A stretch of 64,000 nt of DNA from Lachnospiraceae bacterium. GTDB taxonomy: Bacteria > Bacillota > Clostridia > Lachnospirales > Lachnospiraceae. Of the stretch, positions 59,369 to 64,000 are shown piece by piece. The translations under genes were made by a program, and so were the position numbers. Within the stretch, counting starts at the first letter, position 1. Each line of letters begins with the position of its first letter. The stretch covers positions 124,001 through 188,000 of the forward strand of contig CAJTEW010000001.1 of the NCBI GenBank assembly GCA_910575605.1. The letters are read 5' to 3'. Under the pieces are notes generated by a model. The model was not told the DNA's origin and ran no database searches. It saw nothing but the letters and a program-made list of their open reading frames with translations.

Positions 59369-62032
59369 TTACACCTCACATACCGTTTTCTCTATCTGAC
59401 GGATATTATACTCCGTCAGTATCCACACAATCACACCGAATACTGCCATTTCACAGACTACGAAGGGAATCAGACCATGAAGAAGGCTTTCTATATCCGC
59501 CGGCCCATAGAGCCTTGCGCGTATTATCCCCTGCACCAGTCCGGCACTTAAACCTCCCGACAAAAATATTGTCAGAAAATAATATACCTTAATCTCACTT
59601 CTAAGAAGAGCTGTCCTTTCTGCTTTTTTCATACCCATACAGTTAAGAAACTGTGCTCTGCGGGCATTTATCCTCTTTTCCGTCATCATTTTAATTCCAA
59701 GGAGCAGAACTGATGCAGCAAAAAAGGAAAGCCCAAGAAGCAATGCCATAATTTTCCTCATTCTAAGTTCTGCATCTACCCGTTTCTTCACTTCCGTTTT
59801 CAAATAACTGTTCCTCACCTTTGTATCGTATCTTTCTTCTTCTCTGTGCCGCTCTTTAAATTTTGCAAGCTGGGGCCCAAGCTCTTCTAATACCTCTTTT
59901 TCCGCCTTTACAAGCACCAGCTTTGTAGGACCCTGGCTGGGCTCTATGCCTTCCAGTAAAAACTGTGCAGGAGAAAGAATTTCCCCTGTAATGGGGTGCG
60001 TTACCTTCCACTCATCCTTTGCCCTCTCAAAATATGCATCGGAAAAAACGATCAGGTTCTCCCTCTCTCCTTGTGCAAGAACTCCAATAAGGCTGTCTAT
60101 TTCTTCCCCCGCAATCTGCCGTATATAAAAAGACGTTATCTCTAAAGAGTGGGAAAATTCTGCCGGGAAATTATCCGGGCTGTAACCCTCACACACCGGT
60201 CCTGTATAAAGCACAGGAGTTTCCATCGGTACATAAGTATCATAATAGTCAATCGGCTGTGCCTCTGTCCCCTTATCCTGTTGGTGTACGATAAAAATCT
60301 TCTCCCCGTCCGCATCTAAGCCTAACGACTTTTTTCGGTAATCAGGATCTCGTGCCTTCTTAAGCGCATGATACGTGGATTCAGAAATTCCGATATTCTG
60401 ACTGGCAATTCCTGCAAGATTTGACTGGCTTCCAGACACTCTGAACATCGGATATTCTGCCAATTCTATCCCGTCCTTTTCCCGAACCTCTTTAAGAAAC
60501 GCTTCATCTTTGTCATCTGCAATAAGTACCAGGTCATAAGGAAACAGCTCATTTGTATCCTCCACAAGACAAGCTGAAAAATACTGCACGGCAAAAAGTG
60601 CCGTGATGCATATCTGAAGTACACAGAGTCCGAAAATATACCATGCAGTTCTTCTTGATTTATGATAAAAGGGATGCTGTTTTAAAAGCTTTGAAAGAGC
60701 TCCTCTTTTCTTCCTTCGATGAATAATGTAACCGGCAATGCCATATCTTATCATCAGGTAAACGCCCAGAATACATCTGATTAAAAATTCGATATTTTCT
60801 CCATTTACATTTTTCCTGTATTCCAATAGTCCCGAGACAATAAGGCAAACACCTGCCGCCACGAAAACAGCATGAAAGCGCTTAGGAATCCTCTCTTTCA
60901 TCATCTGCAGATCCGTCAGGCTTCCCATGCGCAGCCCCACAAACAAATCATGGGTTACAAAAAATGTCACCAGATAAATAAGAAGCATAACCGGAACTGA
61001 TTTCAAAAGAAGAATGGGTGAAAACCAGCCACTTATTTCCCCTCCCGCCCCTTGTTGGAACAGCATCACCAGTATCACTCCCAGCACACCGCCCAAGAAA
61101 AGAGAAAGAAACGCCCCGGCTCCAAGCTCCATGCCCATGCAGGAATACATCGTTTTTGTACGGATTCCCAGTGTCTTAAACACGCCGTATTCAGGAAGCC
61201 TCTTCCTAAGATAATACAAAAGCAGCAGCACAAGCATAAGAAGCCCCACCATGCCAAGCTCCATAAGTCCCTGAAACAGAATCTCTCCTGCCCCTGCCGG
61301 ATAACCAGTCCTGTAGCTCATATCCCCATCCTTCATGACTGTCTGCATGCCAAAGCCTGCCGTCACAAAAGCAAACACAAGCCCATTGCATGTAAGAAGC
61401 ACAAAATATTCCTTCAGATTTCCCACAAAATTTTTCCAGATAACGACAAAAAACTGGCGGTTATATTTCCCTGGAAAGTACAGACGTCTCTTGCGTTCTT
61501 CTCTTTGCCTTTTTTCCTTTTTCACATATTCGGCCCTATCCTGCATTTCCCTGTCCCAGACTTCAATTATCTTTCGTCCGATACATTCTACTCCAGAAAG
61601 CAAAAGGAGAACTCCAGGATATAAAACTGCCTCCGTCGTGTTGCTGCAAACTGAGCCAATCATATATTCCCACATGTTTATATAGTTAAATACGACCGAC
61701 ATAATTATCACAGCTACATTGATATACCAATCCTTTCTCAAGGCTATCGTTAATACATACAGAACACATAGAACAGAAAAAACCAAGTAAAACCACAAAC
61801 TGGCCGAAAGCCCGCCCGCATAGGAAGGGTCTGGCGTAAGTTCGGCCCTAAGAACAATACTTTGTGCCCCCTCCGTCCTCAGGCACATGGCAAAGGAAAT
61901 CAAGTTATACCGTTCCTCCCCCACCATAATCCACGGATAACACAACGCTCCAAAAATAAACAGGTATATAATAACTGAAAACCGGCGCTGCATACGTTCC
62001 CTGCGTGCAGTAATTTCTATTATCTTCCCCAT
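59369..62032 (-). CDS. FtsX-family ABC transporter permease, large form
   Basis: 887 residues. About four extra N-terminal helices (~20-165), a basic linker (EYVKKEKRQREERKRRLYFPGKY), then an FtsX-like core with helices near 205-235, 255-280, 310-345 and 350-375. More helices follow at ~395-445 and 460-485, then an outside domain of ~280 residues (~490-760) and three terminal helices. This topology resembles BceB-like permeases. The exported or sensed substrate is unknown. Confidence 0.88.
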   Translation of the reverse strand: MGKIIEITARRERMQRRFSVIIYLFIFGALCYPWIMVGEERYNLISFAMCLRTEGAQSIVLRAELTPDPSYAGGLSASLWFYLVFSVLCVLYVLTIALRKDWYINVAVIIMSVVFNYINMWEYMIGSVCSNTTEAVLYPGVLLLLSGVECIGRKIIEVWDREMQDRAEYVKKEKRQREERKRRLYFPGKYNRQFFVVIWKNFVGNLKEYFVLLTCNGLVFAFVTAGFGMQTVMKDGDMSYRTGYPAGAGEILFQGLMELGMVGLLMLVLLLLYYLRKRLPEYGVFKTLGIRTKTMYSCMGMELGAGAFLSLFLGGVLGVILVMLFQQGAGGEISGWFSPILLLKSVPVMLLIYLVTFFVTHDLFVGLRMGSLTDLQMMKERIPKRFHAVFVAAGVCLIVSGLLEYRKNVNGENIEFLIRCILGVYLMIRYGIAGYIIHRRKKRGALSKLLKQHPFYHKSRRTAWYIFGLCVLQICITALFAVQYFSACLVEDTNELFPYDLVLIADDKDEAFLKEVREKDGIELAEYPMFRVSGSQSNLAGIASQNIGISESTYHALKKARDPDYRKKSLGLDADGEKIFIVHQQDKGTEAQPIDYYDTYVPMETPVLYTGPVCEGYSPDNFPAEFSHSLEITSFYIRQIAGEEIDSLIGVLAQGERENLIVFSDAYFERAKDEWKVTHPITGEILSPAQFLLEGIEPSQGPTKLVLVKAEKEVLEELGPQLAKFKERHREEERYDTKVRNSYLKTEVKKRVDAELRMRKIMALLLGLSFFAASVLLLGIKMMTEKRINARRAQFLNCMGMKKAERTALLRSEIKVYYFLTIFLSGGLSAGLVQGIIRARLYGPADIESLLHGLIPFVVCEMAVFGVIVWILTEYNIRQIEKTVCEV

Positions 62033-62104
62033 TTTTAATTTTCCTGTTACTGCGCACTTTGTCCACAGTAACTGTTTCCTTTCTATATGCTGGCTTTTCT
62101 TTCT

Positions 62105-62133
62105 ATTTTATGTTAAAATAAACAAAGATTCAA
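62105..62133 (-). promoter_or_regulatory. Promoter of the ABC transporter operon
   Basis: Minus-strand TTGAAT (62133-62128), 17 bp, TAAAAT (62110-62105). It overlaps the opposing aminopeptidase promoter. Confidence 0.5.
62111..62119 (+). promoter_or_regulatory. Extended -10 promoter of aminopeptidase P
   Basis: TGTTAAAAT, a TGn-extended -10, ~49 bp before the ATG. The -35 region (TGGCTT at 62091) is poor. Confidence 0.45.
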
Positions 62134-62167
62134 TATATTTTTCCGAATATAAAGGAGGTTTTTCACA

Positions 62168-63955
62168 ATGAATGTAGCAGAAAGGGTTGCAAAACTCCGC
62201 TCATTGATGAGCAAAAAAAACATCGACGCTTACGTCGTGCCAACTGCGGATTTCCACCAGAGCGAATATGTAGGGGAGCATTTCAAGGCGCGGAAATTCA
62301 TCACCGGCTTTTCCGGTTCCTACGGCACTGCCGTTATCACCATGGACGACGGAGGCTTATGGACCGACGGAAGATATTTTTTCCAGGCGGAAAATGAACT
62401 TAAGGGAAGCGGAATACACCTGATGAAAATGTTTGTGGGAGATACCCCCTCCATCCCGGAATATTTACTGGCAAATCTTCCGGAAGGGGGCGCCGTAGCC
62501 TTTGACGGCCGGGTGCTTTCCGTAGACGAGGGAAAGGAGTTCGAAGCTGTCCTTTGTACAAAAAATATTAAAATTGATTATGAGCAAGACTTCATCGATG
62601 CCATTTGGGAGGAGCGTCCGCCTCTCTCGGAAAAGCCGGCGTTTTTCTTAGAAGAAAAATATTCCGGTGAAAGCACTGCATCAAAGCTTGCCCGCGTACG
62701 TAAAGCTATGGAAGAGTACGGTGCGGATATTCATGTTATCGCATCCCTGGACGACATCTGCTGGCTGCTAAACGTAAGGGGCGACGATATCGAATTCTTC
62801 CCTCTTCTTCTCTCCTATGCCGTTGTCACTACAGATTCCGTTAAGCTCTATATAGATGAGAAAAAACTTGATGAACGCATCCATGAGGAACTAAAGAAAA
62901 ACAATGTACATATCCGCCCATACAATGCTATTTATGAAGACATTAAGGGCTTAAGTCCAGACAAAACTGCTCTTATTGATCCCATGATGATGAACTATGC
63001 TCTCTATAAAAGCATTCCATGCCAGATCACAGAAGCAGCGAATCCTACCATTCTCATGAAGGCAATGAAAAATCCGATAGAGCTTGAAAATATTAGAAAA
63101 GCGCATATTAAGGACGGTATTGCCGTCACAAAATTTATGTACTGGATAAAAACGCGCTACGACAAAGAAACCATCACGGAATTAAGCTCCGCAGATAAGC
63201 TTACATCTCTTAGAGCTTCACAGGACGGGTATATCCGGGACAGCTTTGAGCCTTTATGCGCATTTGCAGACCATGCGGCTATGATGCACTACTCTCCTTC
63301 TGTGGAATCAGATGTGCAGCTGACTTCCGGCGCCTTTTTCTTAAATGATACCGGCGGCGGATATTTCGAGGGCTCCACTGATATTACAAGAACCTTTGTA
63401 TTAGGCTCTGTAGATAACCAGATGAAAAAATACTTTACCGCTGTAGTCCGCGCCATGATGCGCCTCTCCCGGGCAAAATTTCTCTATGGCTGCTACGGTT
63501 ATAATCTTGATGTTCTGGCGAGAGGCCCTATCTGGGACTTAGCCCTTGACTATCAGTGCGGCACCGGCCACGGCGTAGGATATCTGGGGAATATTCATGA
63601 GTCTCCTTCCGGCTTTCGGTGGTATGTTGTTCCAAGCAAGAACGAACACCACAGGCTGGAGGAAGGTATGGTCATCACCGACGAGCCAGGCATCTATGAG
63701 GACGGCAAATTCGGCATCCGGATTGAAAATGAATTCGTTGTAAAGAAAGGCGTTCAGAATAAATATGGACAGTTTATGCATTTCGAAACCATAACCTTTG
63801 CTCCTATCGACCTGGATGGAATCGAACCAGAAGAGATGAGCAGGGACGAAAGGGAATGGCTCAATTCCTATCATAAGGATGTGTATGAAAAAATTGGCCC
63901 CCATCTTACAGAAGAAGAAAGAAAATGGCTTAAGGAATATACGCGGGAAATATAA
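62168..63955 (+). CDS. Aminopeptidase P family protein (M24B, Xaa-Pro aminopeptidase)
   Basis: 595 residues, the long three-domain form. Two creatinase-like N-terminal domains (~1-300; SEYVGEHFKARKFITGFSGS; LLNVRGDDIEFFPLLLSYA) precede the pita-bread domain. Metal ligands: NDTGGGYFEGSTDITRT (two Asp), GTGHGVGYLGNIHE (His), DEPGIYEDGKFGIRIENEFVV (two Glu). It removes N-terminal residues before proline. AAAGGAGG lies 9 bp before the ATG. The last 45 bases of the window hold nothing I recognise. Confidence 0.96.
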   Translation: MNVAERVAKLRSLMSKKNIDAYVVPTADFHQSEYVGEHFKARKFITGFSGSYGTAVITMDDGGLWTDGRYFFQAENELKGSGIHLMKMFVGDTPSIPEYLLANLPEGGAVAFDGRVLSVDEGKEFEAVLCTKNIKIDYEQDFIDAIWEERPPLSEKPAFFLEEKYSGESTASKLARVRKAMEEYGADIHVIASLDDICWLLNVRGDDIEFFPLLLSYAVVTTDSVKLYIDEKKLDERIHEELKKNNVHIRPYNAIYEDIKGLSPDKTALIDPMMMNYALYKSIPCQITEAANPTILMKAMKNPIELENIRKAHIKDGIAVTKFMYWIKTRYDKETITELSSADKLTSLRASQDGYIRDSFEPLCAFADHAAMMHYSPSVESDVQLTSGAFFLNDTGGGYFEGSTDITRTFVLGSVDNQMKKYFTAVVRAMMRLSRAKFLYGCYGYNLDVLARGPIWDLALDYQCGTGHGVGYLGNIHESPSGFRWYVVPSKNEHHRLEEGMVITDEPGIYEDGKFGIRIENEFVVKKGVQNKYGQFMHFETITFAPIDLDGIEPEEMSRDEREWLNSYHKDVYEKIGPHLTEEERKWLKEYTREI

Positions 63956-64000
63956 CTCCTATGATTACCCATAAGGTATTCGTAAATTATAAAAAACCTG

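Noticed and set aside
1-64000. Prophage, insertion sequence, CRISPR array, toxin-antitoxin or tRNA/rRNA genes
   Set aside because: I looked for transposase, integrase, phage structural, Cas and toxin motifs and for tRNA cloverleafs in the gaps and found none; intergenic gaps are too short.

Overview
The window is a gene-dense stretch of a bacterial chromosome, almost entirely coding. The best fit is a spore-forming, anaerobic, low-to-mid GC Firmicute of the Lachnospiraceae (Clostridium cluster XIVa). Support: spore genes (alpha/beta SASP, YlbJ, GerW/YtfJ), clostridial gene order (rpmB-yloU-yloV-recG-rsmD-coaD; ispH-rpsA with cmk), a full Rnf complex, a Na+-pumping decarboxylase, LexA boxes of the clostridial GAAC-N4-GTTT type, and AGGAGG ribosome binding sites. 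I see no phage, insertion sequence, CRISPR array, rRNA or tRNA. All but three genes (ylbJ, apbE and a terminal aminopeptidase P) lie on the minus strand.

Layout, left to right. 1-1.2 kb: 3'-truncated Y-family DNA polymerase under a double LexA operator. 1.35-4.1 kb: a module encoding a secreted Gly/Tyr-rich protein with duplicated calcium-loop repeats, an ECF-type sigma factor, an RsgI-like membrane anti-sigma factor with a repetitive tail, and a DUF1648 membrane protein. 4.2-9.8 kb: histidine operon hisZ-G-D-B and a HisIE that carries a degenerate HisF-like barrel; hisC, hisH, hisA and a true hisF are absent here. 9.9-17.4 kb: a tightly overlapped operon of RNA-modification and repair enzymes (RsmF-like, RsuA-like, HAD, YgiQ, SDR, unknown membrane protein, RluA-like, RecU). 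17.5-19.7 kb: M23 peptidase and PepD. 19.8-30.3 kb: the coaD/rsmD/recG/yloV/rpmB region with sporulation genes and one small ORF that appears to lack a standard start codon. 30.3-38.3 kb: cell-wall and division genes (PBP, RodA/FtsW, ZapA), U32 peptidase, RuvAB, and a NusG-II/Gx-transporter pair.

38.4-56.2 kb is mostly energy metabolism. ApbE, which attaches FMN covalently to Rnf subunits, lies beside rnfCDGEAB. Further on is a five-gene Na+-translocating decarboxylase operon with two different carboxyltransferases, one biotin carrier and the beta and gamma membrane subunits. Between them are the S1-like protein, IspH, CMP kinase, a BaiN/HI0933-type flavoprotein and an RpiR regulator. 56.3-64 kb: a YcxB-like protein, a POT-family peptide transporter, a MacB/FtsX-type ABC transporter and aminopeptidase P.

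I do not see an unmistakable new defence or mobile system. The most unusual items are the sigma/anti-sigma/secreted-repeat module (1.36-4.1 kb), the pseudo-HisF-HisI-HisE fusion, the 46-residue ORF with an apparent ATT start at 28.4 kb, the long Lys/Arg-rich overlap between the RodA/FtsW and PBP genes, and the transcarboxylase-like set built onto a Na+ pump.
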